A stretch of DNA of 64,000 bases from Vibrio astriarenae. GTDB taxonomy: Bacteria; Pseudomonadota; Gammaproteobacteria; Enterobacterales; Vibrionaceae. The stretch lies in assembly GCF_010587385.1 (NCBI RefSeq), contig NZ_CP047475.1, positions 2,170,001 to 2,234,000 of the forward strand. Direction: 5' to 3'. The notes under the pieces are model-generated. The model saw only the letters and a list, made by a program, of their open reading frames with translations. It was not told the origin of the DNA and did no database searches. Made by a program: the position numbers and the translations under genes. Below are positions 29,414 through 40,789 of this stretch, one piece after another; the first letter of the stretch is position 1, and every line of letters starts with the position of its first letter.

Positions 29414-31027
29414 TTAAGAAAGCTTAAAGAGTGAAAGGTCTTCTTTTTGCTTAGTGGCAAGCTCGGCTAACTCGTTAGCGGCTTGAGTTGTCTGATTAAC
29501 CGCACTCGCGTTCAAATTCGCCAAATCAAGAATAGTATTGGTACTACTCGACACATCATTTGTGACAATCAACTGCTCTTGTGCGGCGGCGGCTACTTGT
29601 CGATTGAGCGCAGACAAAGACTCAACCGATACTTGAATCTCTTTAAACGCAGACTCAACGGAACCTGACAAATTGACCGATCTTTCAATCATACGTTTGT
29701 TTTCTAACATATTGTCATTCGCCAGCTCTGCTTGATTTTGAAAACTCGAGATCATCTCTTGGATACGTAGCGTTGATTGCTGTGTTTGGGCAGCAAGATT
29801 ACGTACTTCATCAGCTACAACCGCAAAACCACGGCCATGAGAGCCTGCCCTTGCTGCTTCAATTGCTGCGTTCAATGCAAGAAGGTTAGTTTGGTCAGAT
29901 ATTTGATGAATAACATCAACCACTTCTTCAATATTTTGAGTCTCCTGCTGGAGTTTACTCAGAACTTCTGAGGTTGCTTGAATTGATGAATCAATGCCAC
30001 GTGTCAACTCAATGGAGGCTGTCAACTTTTGGCTACCATCGATAACACTTGAGGTTGCAGACTCAGCTGCCGACTCTGCATTTACAGAGTTATCCGTCAT
30101 TTCTTCGACTGTCGCGGTCAACTGCACTAATGCGGTATTCACACTCTCAATCTGTACTTTTTCTTGTTGTGCATTTTGCGTTGTCTCTTTCATCACGCAA
30201 GACAGCTCTTCTGAAGCGGCCGCAACACTGTTTGCCACAGTGTGAGTATCCGTTAACAGGTCATTTTGTCGCTCAGCTAGCTGGATCAGCGAAAGATAAA
30301 CGCCAGTCTCCTTCCCTGTCGTCGCCTCAAACTTCCTAAACTCACCCTTTGCCATCTTTTGTAAATGCTCGGAAATGACGATGGGTTCTGCACCTAACAT
30401 CGTTACTATCGAGCTCACTATTTTGTATGAAAGAAACGCGAAAGCGCTTGAGCCAATTAATACATAGACGACGCGCAAGATATTGTAATGTGCTTCTGTT
30501 TCCAGAGACTGACTATAAACTTCATCGACAACATCCAGTTGTAGATTGATCAAATCATCGATTCGTAAACTCAGTTCGTCGACCGTCTGGTAGGTTCTTA
30601 CAATCAGCTCTTCTAAAGTAATAACCCCTGATAGAAGCTCAGATTGATTATTCTGCAACTGACTAACGACCACGAAAAGCTGCTGCTGGGTATCCTCAGC
30701 TAATCGTTGCTCCCTAGACGTTAAATTATTTTGTTGATACGCAACCCAGTCAAGGTTCGCGCGGCTGATGGTTTTATCTATTTGTTCAAAGACTTCATCT
30801 AGATTCTGCTCACGGCTAAGGTGTGCTTTATTTAAAGCATCGATTACGTTGACAGCATAAGCGTCAGAAATACCCTTGAGCTGAGCTAAAGGTATAGCAC
30901 GCTCGTTTTGAATCATTTGAATATTACCAATCAAACGCTGAGATAGTAGGAAACTAGACACGCTCGCGCCGATTAACAGAACAACAGCAACGAGACTAAT
31001 TGAAATTATTTTTTGAGAGACTCTCAT
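29414..31027 (-). CDS. Methyl-accepting chemotaxis protein
   Basis: From ATG 31027 the product has about 537 residues. One N-terminal membrane segment (residues 5-28, [21 protein letters not shown]), a helical periplasmic sensor of about 160 residues with a four-helix-bundle look, and a second membrane segment ([19 protein letters not shown]) are seen. A HAMP-like stretch follows, then the cytoplasmic signalling hairpin with the conserved tip [18 protein letters not shown] and [17 protein letters not shown]. No PAS, Cache or C-terminal CheR-binding pentapeptide is present. A longer frame start at 31081 was dropped because it adds a hydrophilic stretch. It is a single gene. The ligand is unknown. 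Confidence 0.9.
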   Translation of the reverse strand: MRVSQKIISISLVAVVLLIGASVSSFLLSQRLIGNIQMIQNERAIPLAQLKGISDAYAVNVIDALNKAHLSREQNLDEVFEQIDKTISRANLDWVAYQQNNLTSREQRLAEDTQQQLFVVVSQLQNNQSELLSGVITLEELIVRTYQTVDELSLRIDDLINLQLDVVDEVYSQSLETEAHYNILRVVYVLIGSSAFAFLSYKIVSSIVTMLGAEPIVISEHLQKMAKGEFRKFEATTGKETGVYLSLIQLAERQNDLLTDTHTVANSVAAASEELSCVMKETTQNAQQEKVQIESVNTALVQLTATVEEMTDNSVNAESAAESATSSVIDGSQKLTASIELTRGIDSSIQATSEVLSKLQQETQNIEEVVDVIHQISDQTNLLALNAAIEAARAGSHGRGFAVVADEVRNLAAQTQQSTLRIQEMISSFQNQAELANDNMLENKRMIERSVNLSGSVESAFKEIQVSVESLSALNRQVAAAAQEQLIVTNDVSSSTNTILDLANLNASAVNQTTQAANELAELATKQKEDLSLFKLS

Positions 31028-31176
31028 CAGACACCAAGGCAAGAAGTACAATTTAGATTTAGAATTTATTTTTGATGGCAAATGCTAGTGAAAAATTCAC
31101 TGTGGTTCTTTAACTTACATCATACTAACGTGCGTGCTTGATACACCCCCTTGGGAAATTTGTATCTAAATATAAA

Positions 31177-31208
31177 AAACCCGCAACGACAGCCATCGTT
31201 GCGGGTTT
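31177..31208 (-). terminator. Terminator after the P-type ATPase gene
   Basis: AAACCCGCAACGA (31177-31189) pairs with TCGTTGCGGGTTT (31196-31208). On the leftward strand it is followed by a T run. It lies 26 bases after the ATPase stop. Confidence 0.9.
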
Positions 31209-31233
31209 CTTTACTTAGTTAAATCAGCTCAAA

Positions 31234-33990
31234 TTAAATGAACTTAACCTTTGTCACTTCTTTGATTGCAGACAGTACGAACGTTGGTACTGCTGCCACT
31301 AGAATGATTGACATTAGGTGACCAAATTCAATCGCTTCTGTGCTAAATACTAGCTGACCAAAGCTTGTGTACACAACACCTAGAGATAGGATTGCAGACA
31401 CAGCTACCGCACCTAGTAGGTAGTTGTTTGTAAACGGGTTCTTACGGTAAATCGTAGTGAACGTACGTGCATCAAACAAACTCCATAACTGTGCAAAAAT
31501 CAGTGTTAGGAAAGCAACTGTCTGTGCGTATTGAGCACTATATCCATCACCTAGAACGTATGAGAATGTCACGAAGCTCAAACCACCAAGTGCTAGACCA
31601 CGCGTCAAGATACGCATACCTAAGCCGTCAGAGAAGAAGCCCGCATTACGTTTGCTTGGCTTACGCTCCATCAGGTCTTTCTCTTCTGGTTCAACACCAA
31701 GTGCTAGTGCTGGTAAACCATCAGAAACTAGGTTTACCCAAAGAATCATCAGTGGTGTTAGTGGAAGTACAACTTCTGGTCCCATCACTAGGAATGCGAA
31801 CAAAATAACTGATACTTCACCAACGTTTGCTGTCAATGCTTGACGGATAAACTTACGCAGGTTATCGAAGATTTGACGACCTTGGCGTACCGCTTTCACG
31901 ATCGTGCTGAAGTTATCATCCAGAAGGATAAGGTCACCAGAGTCTTTTGCTACTGATGTACCAGTGATACCCATCGCCACACCGATGTCTGCGCGGCGCA
32001 GTGCAGGTGCATCGTTCACCCCGTCACCCGTCATTGACGCAACTTCGTTGTTCTCTTGCTGAGCTTTTACAATACGTAGTTTGTGCTCAGGCGTTACACG
32101 AGCAAATACTGCAACCTTAGGACAGATAGCGCGTAGCTTATCTTCATCCATTTGGTCTAGTTCAGCACCAGTTACCACTAAGTCTTCTTCGCTACGGATA
32201 ATGCCGATTTCACGCGCGATAGCCGCCGCTGTCACTGCGTGGTCACCCGTAATCATTACAGTACGAACACCCGCTGCGTAACAGCTTTCTACTGCGTCAC
32301 GTACTTCTGGTCGCGGTGGATCCATGATGCCATAGATACCAAGAATGCTTACGTCTTTCTCTAGCTCAGGGAAGTCAAGCTCTAGCTCTTCTTCTTTAAG
32401 CTCACGGAAACCCACAGCCAGTGTACGCAGTGCGTCACCACCGAAGCTTTGGATCGCTGCTTCAAAATTCGTTTGTAGCTCTTGAGCTTGCGCTGTATCT
32501 AGAGCAAGGTTGCCTGCAGTCGCCTCAGTACCTACTGTTGGTACGAAACCACCGTCAAGCATAAAGCTTGTAGAGTTACGTAGTACGACGTCTGGTGCGC
32601 CTTTCAGTGCTAGGAAGTGCTTACCTTCAGGATCACGAACGATAACCGATGCCATCTTACGACCAGAGTCAAACGGGAACTTCTTAACAATTGAGTAGCC
32701 GCCAGTGCTCAGCATTTCAGCTTGATTAAGGCCTGCTTTTGCAGCCGCAACGATCAATGCACCTTCTGTTGGGTTACCACGAACAGTCCAGTTGCCTTTA
32801 TCGTTTACGTATTCTGCATCATTACATAAAGTTGCAACGACAAGACCTTTCATCATCGCTGGGCTGTTCGTCGCCGCTACGTCATGACCTTTAGCGATGA
32901 ACTCACCTTTAGGGTCAAAACCTTTACCAGACACATCCCAGTAACGGCCAGACACATCGTATGCCTTCATCACCTGCATTTGGTTTTGAGTAAGGGTACC
33001 TGTCTTATCTGAACAGATAACGGTTGTCGAACCTAGTGTTTCGATAGCAGCAAGCTGTTTTGCTAGTGCGTTGTTCTTAACCATCTTAGTTGAACCTAAC
33101 GTCAATACGATAGTTACAACCGTTGGAAGACCTTCAGGAATTGCAGCAACTGAAAGAGAAATACCCATCGTTAGGATCTCTAACCATGGCATACCGTGGT
33201 AAAGACCGATCGCACAAACAATCGCTACAACTGTTAGAGCCACAATAAGTAACACTAGAGCGATAGTATCCATGCGCTCTTGCATTGGAGTCTTAGTTTC
33301 TTCAGTTTGGTTCATCATATCAGCGATGTGACCAACTTCCGTTTCCATACCCGTGCTAGTTACAACAGCAAGACCTGTACCCGTGGTTACGATCGTTGTC
33401 ATGAAGCCCATGTTCTTCTGATCACCAAGGCCAACCGTTTCGTCTTCAATTAACTCAGACTGCTTGTTAACCGGTTCAGATTCACCCGTCAGTGCAGCTT
33501 CATCTACTGTGAGACGGTTTGACTCTAGGATGCGAACATCAGCAGGGAGAATATCACCTGTGTTAATTTTAATGATGTCGCCAGGTACAAGCGTTTTCGC
33601 AGGTACGCTGATCCACTTCCCGTCACGCATCACTTCTGCTTCAGGCGCCGCCATCTCTTTTAGCGCTTCCATACCTTTCTGAGCTTTAAACTCTTGCCAG
33701 AATGCGATACCGGTATTGATAACAATAATAACCGCGATTGCGATTGCATCGATAGCGTGGCCAGTAAACCAAGAGACTAAAGCGCCAACCGCTAGGATGA
33801 AAATTAGGGGGTTTTTATACTGGTGAATATACAGTTCCCAAGCAGAAGCTGACTCTTGTGCTGTCAGTTCGTTCGTGCCGTGCTTTTCTAGGCGCGCTTG
33901 AGCTTCAGAAGTAGATAGACCTGTAGTTTGATCTGTGTTCAGTTTGCTTAACACATCTGAACCTTGTTGTGTAAACCATTTACTCGTCAC
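31234..33990 (-). CDS. P2A-type cation-transporting ATPase (calcium-pump-like)
   Basis: This 918-residue P-type ATPase has 10 predicted membrane helices. Motifs in order are TGES (LTGESEPVNKQ), the IPEGLP turn in helix M4 (SVAAIPEGLPTVVTI), and the phosphorylation site VICSDKTGTLTQNQM. KGAPDVVL, TGDHAVTAAAIAREIG and MTGDGVNDAPAL follow, with WVNLVSDGLPALALG in M6. M4 and M6 polar residues fit the Ca2+/PMCA-like group, though Na+ or Mn2+ pumps share much of this. Such pumps extrude cation from the cytosol. It is a lone gene between its terminator and a long empty region upstream. Confidence 0.9.
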   Translation of the reverse strand: MTSKWFTQQGSDVLSKLNTDQTTGLSTSEAQARLEKHGTNELTAQESASAWELYIHQYKNPLIFILAVGALVSWFTGHAIDAIAIAVIIVINTGIAFWQEFKAQKGMEALKEMAAPEAEVMRDGKWISVPAKTLVPGDIIKINTGDILPADVRILESNRLTVDEAALTGESEPVNKQSELIEDETVGLGDQKNMGFMTTIVTTGTGLAVVTSTGMETEVGHIADMMNQTEETKTPMQERMDTIALVLLIVALTVVAIVCAIGLYHGMPWLEILTMGISLSVAAIPEGLPTVVTIVLTLGSTKMVKNNALAKQLAAIETLGSTTVICSDKTGTLTQNQMQVMKAYDVSGRYWDVSGKGFDPKGEFIAKGHDVAATNSPAMMKGLVVATLCNDAEYVNDKGNWTVRGNPTEGALIVAAAKAGLNQAEMLSTGGYSIVKKFPFDSGRKMASVIVRDPEGKHFLALKGAPDVVLRNSTSFMLDGGFVPTVGTEATAGNLALDTAQAQELQTNFEAAIQSFGGDALRTLAVGFRELKEEELELDFPELEKDVSILGIYGIMDPPRPEVRDAVESCYAAGVRTVMITGDHAVTAAAIAREIGIIRSEEDLVVTGAELDQMDEDKLRAICPKVAVFARVTPEHKLRIVKAQQENNEVASMTGDGVNDAPALRRADIGVAMGITGTSVAKDSGDLILLDDNFSTIVKAVRQGRQIFDNLRKFIRQALTANVGEVSVILFAFLVMGPEVVLPLTPLMILWVNLVSDGLPALALGVEPEEKDLMERKPSKRNAGFFSDGLGMRILTRGLALGGLSFVTFSYVLGDGYSAQYAQTVAFLTLIFAQLWSLFDARTFTTIYRKNPFTNNYLLGAVAVSAILSLGVVYTSFGQLVFSTEAIEFGHLMSIILVAAVPTFVLSAIKEVTKVKFI

Positions 33991-34825
33991 TTTGAGTACT
34001 CCACATCAACGTCCGACTCCGTGGACAAAGGTAATAAAATAATACTTATAGTTTCTATTCCAAAAATAACCTCAAGTCTTCAAATGCATAACTAGTCGAT
34101 TTGAGGTAGTGAAAAAACTATATACCAATGGATTTCCGAATAGCAAAGATCGCACCGCAACATTACGGAAACACTTGACAAGCAAAAATCAAACAAAACT
34201 GAGGTCACATCGCCACCCAAAAGACCACAAAAATCAACAATTAGAACTAACTAACTGATATTAAAGAAAATATATTATTTTGGTTATTTTGGTCACATTT
34301 CGTAAATATCAGTGTTTTCCAGAGTATTTATCGATAATTCCTTATTATCGAAGTAAATCATCGGAATAACCATTAATTTTGTGATGACTATAAGGTGAAA
34401 TCATAAATTGAAAAAATGGAAAGATAGCTAATTTCGGTTGTTTTTCGTTCAATCAACGTGGTTTGAGTACATGATTTGCTGAACAGCTTGAGCACAACCA
34501 GTTGAGTTTTTTGACTTAATGAGGTGAAAAATCAGCTATGCAAAGTTATGCAAAAAAGGACTTTCAACAAACTGAAAATTGACTATTGCCGTTCACTAAA
34601 CCATACAGCCGCACGATTTAATTGTATTACAAATAAGTTGATTATCTGAGGCAACACCGCTCAACCAGACCCAAGCTTATTAACTCAATAACCTAATATT
34701 ATTGTTACTTGCCAACCAAACAACGGTATAGTGGCGTAACCCTAAAGGTTAGGTGTCTCTCACTACACTAATTCGAGATGCACTCAATAAAAATCATTAA
34801 TCACAATCATCTGGGAGCAATGACT
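33991..34825. other. Long intergenic region without recognisable genes
   Basis: About 830 bases between the ATPase start and gloA hold no convincing ORF. The stretch is AT-rich, with a perfect small inverted repeat TCGATAAT-TCCTT-ATTATCGA at 34331-34351, and a TAACC-CTAAA-GGTTA repeat near 34737-34751, close to the gloA promoter region. Divergent promoters are expected, but no near-consensus pair could be fixed by eye. Confidence 0.5.
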
Positions 34826-35242
34826 ATGGCAAACGGCCGCTTACTTCACACCATGCTACGTGTTGGCGATCTTGATCGCTCTATTGAGTTCTACACCAAA
34901 GTGATGGGAATGGAATTACTACGTCAGCATGAGAATGCTGAATATAAATACACGCTCGCTTTTGTTGGCTACGGTGATGAATCAAATGGTGCTGTGATTG
35001 AGCTGACGTACAACTGGGGCACTTCAGAGTATGACCTTGGCAGCGCATTCGGTCACATCGCCATCGGCGTTGACGACATCTACTCAACGTGTGATGCAAT
35101 TAAAGCTGTGGGTGGTAATGTCACTCGCGAGCCGGGGCCAGTGAAAGGTGGTTCAACGGAAATCGCTTTCGTAAAAGACCCTGATGGCTACATGATTGAA
35201 CTGATTCAAAATTCACAGGGTGAGGCTGGTCTAGAAGGCTAA
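34826..35242 (+). CDS. gloA: Glyoxalase I (lactoylglutathione lyase)
   Basis: Converts the methylglyoxal-glutathione hemithioacetal to S-lactoylglutathione. From ATG 34826 ([19 protein letters not shown]) the product has 138 residues with two beta-alpha-beta modules. The metal ligands are those of the Ni-type enzyme: His in LLHTML, Glu in [10 protein letters not shown], His in [10 protein letters not shown] and Glu in MIELIQN. GGGAG lies 8 bases before this ATG; an ATG two codons earlier is also possible, and the longer frame from 34778 is not like the family. Gene order gloA, motY, rnt is shared with other vibrios. Confidence 0.96.
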   Translation: MANGRLLHTMLRVGDLDRSIEFYTKVMGMELLRQHENAEYKYTLAFVGYGDESNGAVIELTYNWGTSEYDLGSAFGHIAIGVDDIYSTCDAIKAVGGNVTREPGPVKGGSTEIAFVKDPDGYMIELIQNSQGEAGLEG

Positions 35243-35256
35243 ACCAACAAAGTTTG

Positions 35257-35293
35257 AAAAAGGCTCCAGCAGTTATCCTGCTGGAGCCTTTTT
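35257..35293. terminator. Shared terminator of gloA and motY
   Basis: AAAAAGGCTCCAGCAG (35257-35272) and CTGCTGGAGCCTTTTT (35278-35293) form a perfect 16-bp stem with loop TTATC. Both genes end beside it. Confidence 0.95.
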
Positions 35294-35294
35294 G

Positions 35295-36176
35295 TTAAAT
35301 CTGAGTTCGTCCGAGAGAGATAACCACTCGACGGTTTTTATCTTTACCAATCGGTGATGCGTTATCCGCGACAGGACGTCGGTCGCCATAACCTTGGACC
35401 TCAATACGGTGTTCGGGCAATCCTAATGACTCGAAGTAATCGCGCAACACTTTAGCACGTTTATCAGACAAGCTCTGACTCACACTTCTTACCTCTTCAC
35501 TGTCGGTATAAGTCGAGACTAACACCAGATCAATATCCTGATTATGGCGGATGTACTCTGCAATTTGCTCTAAGCGATTCAAGGACGCTTTATTTAGACT
35601 CACGCTGTCTCGGTCATAGTGAAGGATGGTAAATGAAATGTCCTCAAAACTGTATGGCAGTAGGTTTGCTACACAATCGCTGAATACACCAAACTTCTGA
35701 TTAAAACTTACCGGAGAAAGCGCCACTTCTATATACTGGTCGCGGCTTTGCCAATCCTGATAACTAAAGGTAGGAAAGCGTCCTTTTTCTAACTCGCTCA
35801 AAATACCCCAAGCTGCCTGACCACCAACGTAACCATCAAACTGCTTGAAGAACTGCACGTTTGCCACGCGATCAGCACGATCACCAGGTTGCCAGCTTGC
35901 CGGCATTGATACGAGGCTAACCTCTCGAGTTTCTCCCATTGGCCGACGCATTTTCAACTCAAAATCCAAGTTGATACGTTTGCTCGCTCGCGATGAGAAC
36001 TCAGCGTCACCATAATTGGGGATCGGATGCACCATGCGGCACTCTAATGGTGTGTTTGCCAACATCTCCCACGTCGATTGCTCCGGCGTTGAGACGTATT
36101 TCTTACCTGCAGCTTCAGCACCCACTGCAGCTAGGGTAAATATAACCGGTAATCCACAGCGTAAAACAAACTTCAT
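35295..36176 (-). CDS. motY: Sodium-type flagellar motor protein MotY
   Basis: MotY is a periplasmic ring protein that holds the PomAB stator in the Na+-driven polar flagellum. The 293-residue product has a signal peptide cut near AEA at residue 22. An N-terminal MotY-specific beta domain with two cysteines (LECRMVHPI and [15 protein letters not shown]) follows. The C-terminal OmpA-like peptidoglycan-binding domain has [44 protein letters not shown] and [11 protein letters not shown]. The match to V. alginolyticus MotY is close from memory. It stands apart from other flagellar genes, between gloA and rnt. Confidence 0.95.
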   Translation of the reverse strand: MKFVLRCGLPVIFTLAAVGAEAAGKKYVSTPEQSTWEMLANTPLECRMVHPIPNYGDAEFSSRASKRINLDFELKMRRPMGETREVSLVSMPASWQPGDRADRVANVQFFKQFDGYVGGQAAWGILSELEKGRFPTFSYQDWQSRDQYIEVALSPVSFNQKFGVFSDCVANLLPYSFEDISFTILHYDRDSVSLNKASLNRLEQIAEYIRHNQDIDLVLVSTYTDSEEVRSVSQSLSDKRAKVLRDYFESLGLPEHRIEVQGYGDRRPVADNASPIGKDKNRRVVISLGRTQI

Positions 36177-36445
36177 TAATCAACCTTACCTACTTGAGTT
36201 GAGCCCAATGGGGACACTTATTGCCACACTCACTATTCTATTCAGCTAATAAGCAATTTTCTAGCCAAGGTTATCGTAATCGTCGCAGCAAACACCAACC
36301 TGCTCTTTAATTTCGGTCGCATTGCATAGGACTTCAAACCGAGCGTATCAATCCTGTTTTCCCATCAGTGAAAATGTGAAAACTTATTCAGATATGTTGG
36401 AGAATCTGCAATAATGCAACGCCTTAACAGAATAATCGATTTAAT

Positions 36446-37087
36446 ATGAGTGTAGAAAACGAAGCATTGACGCTGAAAAAGCGCTTTAGAGGTTATTTTC
36501 CTGTCGTTATTGACGTTGAAACTGCCGGATTTAACTCTGAAACTGATGCGCTGCTTGAGATTTGCGCAGTCACCCTAAAAATGGATGACGAGGGCAACTT
36601 ACACCCAGCATCGACTGTTCACTTCCATGTGGAGCCTTTCGAGGGTGCCAATCTTGAGAAAGAAGCACTTGAATTTAATGGTATCCGTGACCCATTCAGC
36701 CCGTTGCGTGGTGCGGTCTCAGAAATGGAAGCCCTTAAGGAAATCTATAAGCTAGTGAGAAAAGAGCAAAAAGCGGCGGATTGCAGCCGCGCTATCATGG
36801 TCGCGCACAATGCGAATTTTGATCATAGCTTTGTGATGGCAGCCAGCGAGCGCTGCAAATTAAAAAGAGTCCCTTTTCATCCTTTTGCAACGTTTGATAC
36901 AGCAACGCTCAGTGGTTTAGCTTACGGCCAAACTGTACTAGCCAAAGCATGTAAAGTTGCCGGGATGGATTTTGACAATAAGGAAGCACACTCAGCACTC
37001 TATGATACTGAAAAAACTGCTGAGCTGTTCTGTGGCATCGTCAACAAGTGGAAATCACTTGGTGGATGGCCACTCATTGAAGAATAA
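36446..37087 (+). CDS. rnt: Ribonuclease T
   Basis: RNase T trims 3' ends of tRNA and stable RNAs. The 213 residues carry all DEDDh exonuclease motifs: [20 protein letters not shown] and the final [15 protein letters not shown]. Length and order are typical. It is divergent from motY. The antiporter gene begins 23 bases after the stop, so co-transcription is possible. Confidence 0.95.
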   Translation: MSVENEALTLKKRFRGYFPVVIDVETAGFNSETDALLEICAVTLKMDDEGNLHPASTVHFHVEPFEGANLEKEALEFNGIRDPFSPLRGAVSEMEALKEIYKLVRKEQKAADCSRAIMVAHNANFDHSFVMAASERCKLKRVPFHPFATFDTATLSGLAYGQTVLAKACKVAGMDFDNKEAHSALYDTEKTAELFCGIVNKWKSLGGWPLIEE

Positions 37088-37110
37088 AACAAACACAACA
37101 CGAGAATAAT

Positions 37111-38436
37111 ATGAATCCAGTTGTAATTTCTGTTTGCATCATGCTAGCTCTAGCATTGATGCGCGTTAATGTCGTCGTTGCATTAACATTCAGCGCCATC
37201 GTTGGTGGTCTTGTTGCTGGCATGAGCCTAAATGATACGGTTGCTGCGTTTGAGAGCGGCCTCGGTGGGGGCGCTACCATTGCACTTAGCTATGCCATGC
37301 TTGGGGCATTTGCTGTCGCTATTTCGCGCTCTGGCCTTACCGACCTTCTTGCACAAAGTGTGATTAAGAAGATTCATGGTAAAGAGAATGGTGCTGCTTC
37401 AACCGGTCTTAAGTACCTTGTGTTGGTTGCGCTGATCTTGGTCACTATGTCTTCTCAAAACGTTATCCCAGTTCATATCGCCTTCATTCCAATCTTGATT
37501 CCACCTCTATTGGGCGTATTTGCCAAACTTAAACTGGACCGTCGTCTTATCGCTTGTGTACTCACCTTTGGTCTGGTGACCCCTTATATGGTTTTGCCTA
37601 TCGGTTTCGGTGGTATCTTCCTAAATAATATCCTGCTGACCAACCTGAATAACAATGGTTTAGAAGGCATTACGGCGAGCCAAGTACCAACCGCAATGCT
37701 CCTACCTGCAGCGGGTATGCTCTTTGGTCTGCTGACTGCCATTTTCTTTAGTTACCGTAAGCCTCGTGAGTACAAAGAGACAGAATTGACTCACGTAGAA
37801 GAGTCGGCGACTGCAATTAACAAGAAGAATATCATCGTAGCGATTGCTGCGATTGCTGCGACGTTGACTGTTCAGCTATCTACCGGTTCTATGGTTATCG
37901 GTGCACTCGCTGGTTTCATGGTGTTCACTTTTGGTGGTGTTATCGCTTGGAAGGACACACAGGATGTCTTTACCCGTGGTGTCATGATGATGGCTATGAT
38001 CGGCTTTATCATGATTGCAGCGGCAGGTTTTGCTGCCGTGATGAAGCAAACGGGTGGTGTGGAAACACTTGTTGAAGCTCTTTCAACGTCAATCGGCGAC
38101 AACAAACCATTAGCGGCACTACTGATGCTGATTGTAGGCCTGCTTGTGACTATGGGCATCGGTTCTTCGTTCTCTACGATCCCAATTATTGCAACGATTT
38201 ACGTACCGCTTGCACTTGCGTTCGGCTTCTCACCAATGGCTACGATTGCCCTTGTTGGTACTGCTGCGGCACTGGGTGACGCAGGGTCACCTGCATCTGA
38301 CTCGACGCTCGGCCCAACATCCGGCCTAAATGCCGACGGTCAGCACGAGCACATTTGGGAAACCGTTGTTCCGACCTTCCTGCACTATAACCTACCATTG
38401 ATTGCCTTTGGTTGGTTGGCGGCAATGGTTCTATAA
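37111..38436 (+). CDS. NhaC/YuiF-type Na+/H+ antiporter-family transporter
   Basis: A 441-residue inner-membrane protein with 11 to 12 hydrophobic segments. The family look is [21 protein letters not shown] and [18 protein letters not shown] in the first half. A charged loop ([17 protein letters not shown]) follows, and in the second half [19 protein letters not shown] with [20 protein letters not shown]. These match the Na+/H+ antiporter families grouped around NhaC and YuiF; some members move amino acids instead, so ion specificity is inferred. Likely in one transcript with rnt. Confidence 0.8.
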   Translation: MNPVVISVCIMLALALMRVNVVVALTFSAIVGGLVAGMSLNDTVAAFESGLGGGATIALSYAMLGAFAVAISRSGLTDLLAQSVIKKIHGKENGAASTGLKYLVLVALILVTMSSQNVIPVHIAFIPILIPPLLGVFAKLKLDRRLIACVLTFGLVTPYMVLPIGFGGIFLNNILLTNLNNNGLEGITASQVPTAMLLPAAGMLFGLLTAIFFSYRKPREYKETELTHVEESATAINKKNIIVAIAAIAATLTVQLSTGSMVIGALAGFMVFTFGGVIAWKDTQDVFTRGVMMMAMIGFIMIAAAGFAAVMKQTGGVETLVEALSTSIGDNKPLAALLMLIVGLLVTMGIGSSFSTIPIIATIYVPLALAFGFSPMATIALVGTAAALGDAGSPASDSTLGPTSGLNADGQHEHIWETVVPTFLHYNLPLIAFGWLAAMVL

Positions 38437-38470
38437 CCACTTGCTCGCAAACTAAATCAACAAACACAAA

Positions 38471-38500
38471 AAAGGCTTGGATATTTCCAAGCCTTTCTTT
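38471..38500. terminator. Bidirectional terminator between the antiporter gene and sucD
   Basis: AAAGGCTTGGA (38471-38481) pairs with TCCAAGCCTTT (38486-38496) around TATT, with a T-rich right flank and an A run on the left. Confidence 0.9.
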
Positions 38501-38534
38501 CATTTAGTCTTTAGCGATGTAGCTTTTAAACTAA

Positions 38535-39407
38535 TTACCAGCCAGTGACTTCGCGAAGCGCTGAGCCGATGTCGGCAAGGCTTTTCACAGTACGTACCCC
38601 TGCGGATTCTAATGCTGCGAATTTCTCATCTGCAGTACCTTTACCGCCAGAGATAATGGCGCCAGCATGACCCATACGCTTACCAGGAGGAGCTGTCACA
38701 CCCGCAATGTAAGAGACGACAGGTTTAGTGACATTCTCTTTGATGAACGCAGCGGCCTCTTCTTCCGCAGTGCCACCGATTTCACCGATCATCACAATCG
38801 CTTCTGTTTCTGGATCGTCTTGGAACAATTGCAGAATATCGATAAAGTTTGAGCCCGGAATTGGGTCGCCACCGATACCAACACAAGTAGACTGACCAAA
38901 GCCTTCATCTGTGGTCTGCTTCACGGCTTCATACGTTAACGTCCCTGAGCGAGAAACAATCCCTACTTTACCTTTCTTGTGGATATGACCAGGCATAATA
39001 CCGATCTTACACTCATCCGGTGTAATCACACCCGGACAGTTAGGACCAATCATGCGCACGCCTGTTTCTTCAAGCTTCACTTTTACATCGATCATATCCA
39101 CGGTTGGGATACCTTCCGTGATGGTCACGATCAATTCGATACCAGCATCAATCGCTTCCAAGATTGCATCTTTACAAAACGGAGCAGGAACGTAGATGAC
39201 CGTAGCTGTTGCGCCTGTGACCTCTACCGCTTCACGAACCGTGTTAAATACAGGCAAACCAAGATGTTCTTGACCACCTTTACCCGGAGAAACACCACCC
39301 ACGAGTTGGGTTCCGTAAGCGATCGCCTGCTCTGAGTGGAATGTACCTTGACCACCAGTAAAACCTTGGCAGATAACTTTTGTATCTTTATTAATTAGTA
39401 CAGACAT
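38535..39407 (-). CDS. sucD: Succinyl-CoA synthetase alpha subunit
   Basis: SucD, with SucC, makes ATP or GTP from succinyl-CoA in the TCA cycle. The 290 residues show the CoA-binding opening [30 protein letters not shown], and the phospho-histidine region [18 protein letters not shown]. The start overlaps the sucC stop by one base. Confidence 0.97.
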   Translation of the reverse strand: MSVLINKDTKVICQGFTGGQGTFHSEQAIAYGTQLVGGVSPGKGGQEHLGLPVFNTVREAVEVTGATATVIYVPAPFCKDAILEAIDAGIELIVTITEGIPTVDMIDVKVKLEETGVRMIGPNCPGVITPDECKIGIMPGHIHKKGKVGIVSRSGTLTYEAVKQTTDEGFGQSTCVGIGGDPIPGSNFIDILQLFQDDPETEAIVMIGEIGGTAEEEAAAFIKENVTKPVVSYIAGVTAPPGKRMGHAGAIISGGKGTADEKFAALESAGVRTVKSLADIGSALREVTGW

Positions 39408-40573
39408 TATTTGCCCTCCGCTGCAGCAACAACTTTCTGTGCAGCATCGGTAAGTGATTCTGCTGCGATAATATCAAGACCTGAAGTCGCTAGAACGTCA
39501 CGACCTAAATCAGCATTAGTCCCTTCCAGACGCACAACGACAGGAACAGTAACACCCACTTCTTTAACAGCGCCGATGATCCCTTCAGCAATCATGTCAC
39601 AGCGAACAATACCACCAAAAATATTTACTAAGACCGCTTTAACATTGTCGTCTGACAAGATAATCTTAAATGCCTCTGCCACACGCTCTTTCGTTGCACC
39701 GCCACCCACATCGAGGAAGTTTGCTGGCTTACCACCGTGCAAGTTAACAATATCCATCGTACCCATAGCAAGTCCGGCACCATTCACCATACAGCCAACG
39801 TTGCCATCGAGCGCTACATAGTTCAGTTCCCACTGAGCCGCGTGTGCTTCGCGTTCGTCTTCTTGTGAAGGATCGTGCATTTCACGCAACTTAGGCTGTC
39901 TGTATAGCGCATTCGAGTCGATGTTGATTTTACCGTCAAGGCACAGCAATTTACCTTCACCAGTGATAACAAGAGGGTTGATTTCTAGTAGTGCTAGGTC
40001 GTATTGACTAAACATCTGACCCAGACCCATAAAGATTTTCACAAACTGCTTAATCTGGTCGCCGCTCAAGCCAAGTTTAAATGCGAGCTCGCGACCTTGA
40101 TATGCCTGAGGACCAACAAGAGGATCAATCGCGGCTTTGTGGATCAGTTCCGGTGTTTCTTCCGCCACTTTTTCAATTTCCACGCCACCCTCTGTTGATG
40201 CCATAAACACGACTTTACGAGTAGAACGGTCCACGACGGCACCAAGGTAAAGCTCATTCGCAATATTTGAGGCTTCTTCAACAAGAATCTTAGTCACCGG
40301 CTGACCATTTGCATCTGTTTGATAAGTCACTAGGTTTTTACCTAGCCACTTTTGCGCAAACTCTTTTACACCGTCTTTTGTATCGTGCAGTTCTACGCCG
40401 CCTGCTTTACCACGTCCACCCGCGTGCACCTGACATTTAACGACTTTCTTTGCCGTTGCGATACGTCCAGCCGCTTCAAAAGCTTCTTGAGGCGTGTCAC
40501 ATGCGTACCCTTCTGGCACAGGCAAACCGAATTCTGCAAACAGCTGTTTGGCTTGATATTCATGCAAATTCAT
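39407..40573 (-). CDS. sucC: Succinyl-CoA synthetase beta subunit
   Basis: The ATP-grasp subunit of succinyl-CoA synthetase. [53 protein letters not shown] and [16 protein letters not shown] are the conserved parts in its 388 residues. The 216 bases upstream hold a strong hairpin that follows sucB, so sucCD may be a separate transcription unit. Confidence 0.97.
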   Translation of the reverse strand: MNLHEYQAKQLFAEFGLPVPEGYACDTPQEAFEAAGRIATAKKVVKCQVHAGGRGKAGGVELHDTKDGVKEFAQKWLGKNLVTYQTDANGQPVTKILVEEASNIANELYLGAVVDRSTRKVVFMASTEGGVEIEKVAEETPELIHKAAIDPLVGPQAYQGRELAFKLGLSGDQIKQFVKIFMGLGQMFSQYDLALLEINPLVITGEGKLLCLDGKINIDSNALYRQPKLREMHDPSQEDEREAHAAQWELNYVALDGNVGCMVNGAGLAMGTMDIVNLHGGKPANFLDVGGGATKERVAEAFKIILSDDNVKAVLVNIFGGIVRCDMIAEGIIGAVKEVGVTVPVVVRLEGTNADLGRDVLATSGLDIIAAESLTDAAQKVVAAAEGK

Positions 40574-40697
40574 TTCGATATTCCGTTTGTTTTCCCTTAG
40601 GGTTCCCTAGGGATTTATTATTTCCATGATGACAACTTGGGTTGTTCATCTGTAGGGTCTTCTCAAATAAATGACTGATTACATTGATAATGAAACC

Positions 40698-40716
40698 GGC
40701 CCTTCAAGTGAAGGCC
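40698..40716. repeat. Inverted repeat in the sucB-sucC gap
   Basis: GGCCCTTCA and TGAAGGCC around 40698-40716 form a compact 8-bp near-perfect stem. It lies between the sucB terminator and the sucC start; a role in sucCD control is possible but unsupported. Confidence 0.35.
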
Positions 40717-40740
40717 AAACGTTGAGCTAGTCTAGCCTTA

Positions 40741-40787
40741 GCTAAAAATAACGTCTAGCTGAGAGGTGCAGCTAGACGTTTTAGCGA
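40741..40787 (-). terminator. Terminator between sucB and sucC
   Basis: AACGTCTAGCT (40750-40760) and AGCTAGACGTT (40770-40780) form a perfect 11-bp stem, extended by GCTAAAA/TTTTAGC outside. On the leftward strand a T run (TTATTTTT) follows. It sits 10 bases after the sucB stop. Confidence 0.85.
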
Positions 40788-40789
40788 TA

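Noticed and set aside
31028..31176. c-di-GMP riboswitch before the chemoreceptor gene
   Set aside because: The leader has CACGCAC but not the conserved GEMM core or its tetraloop receptor.
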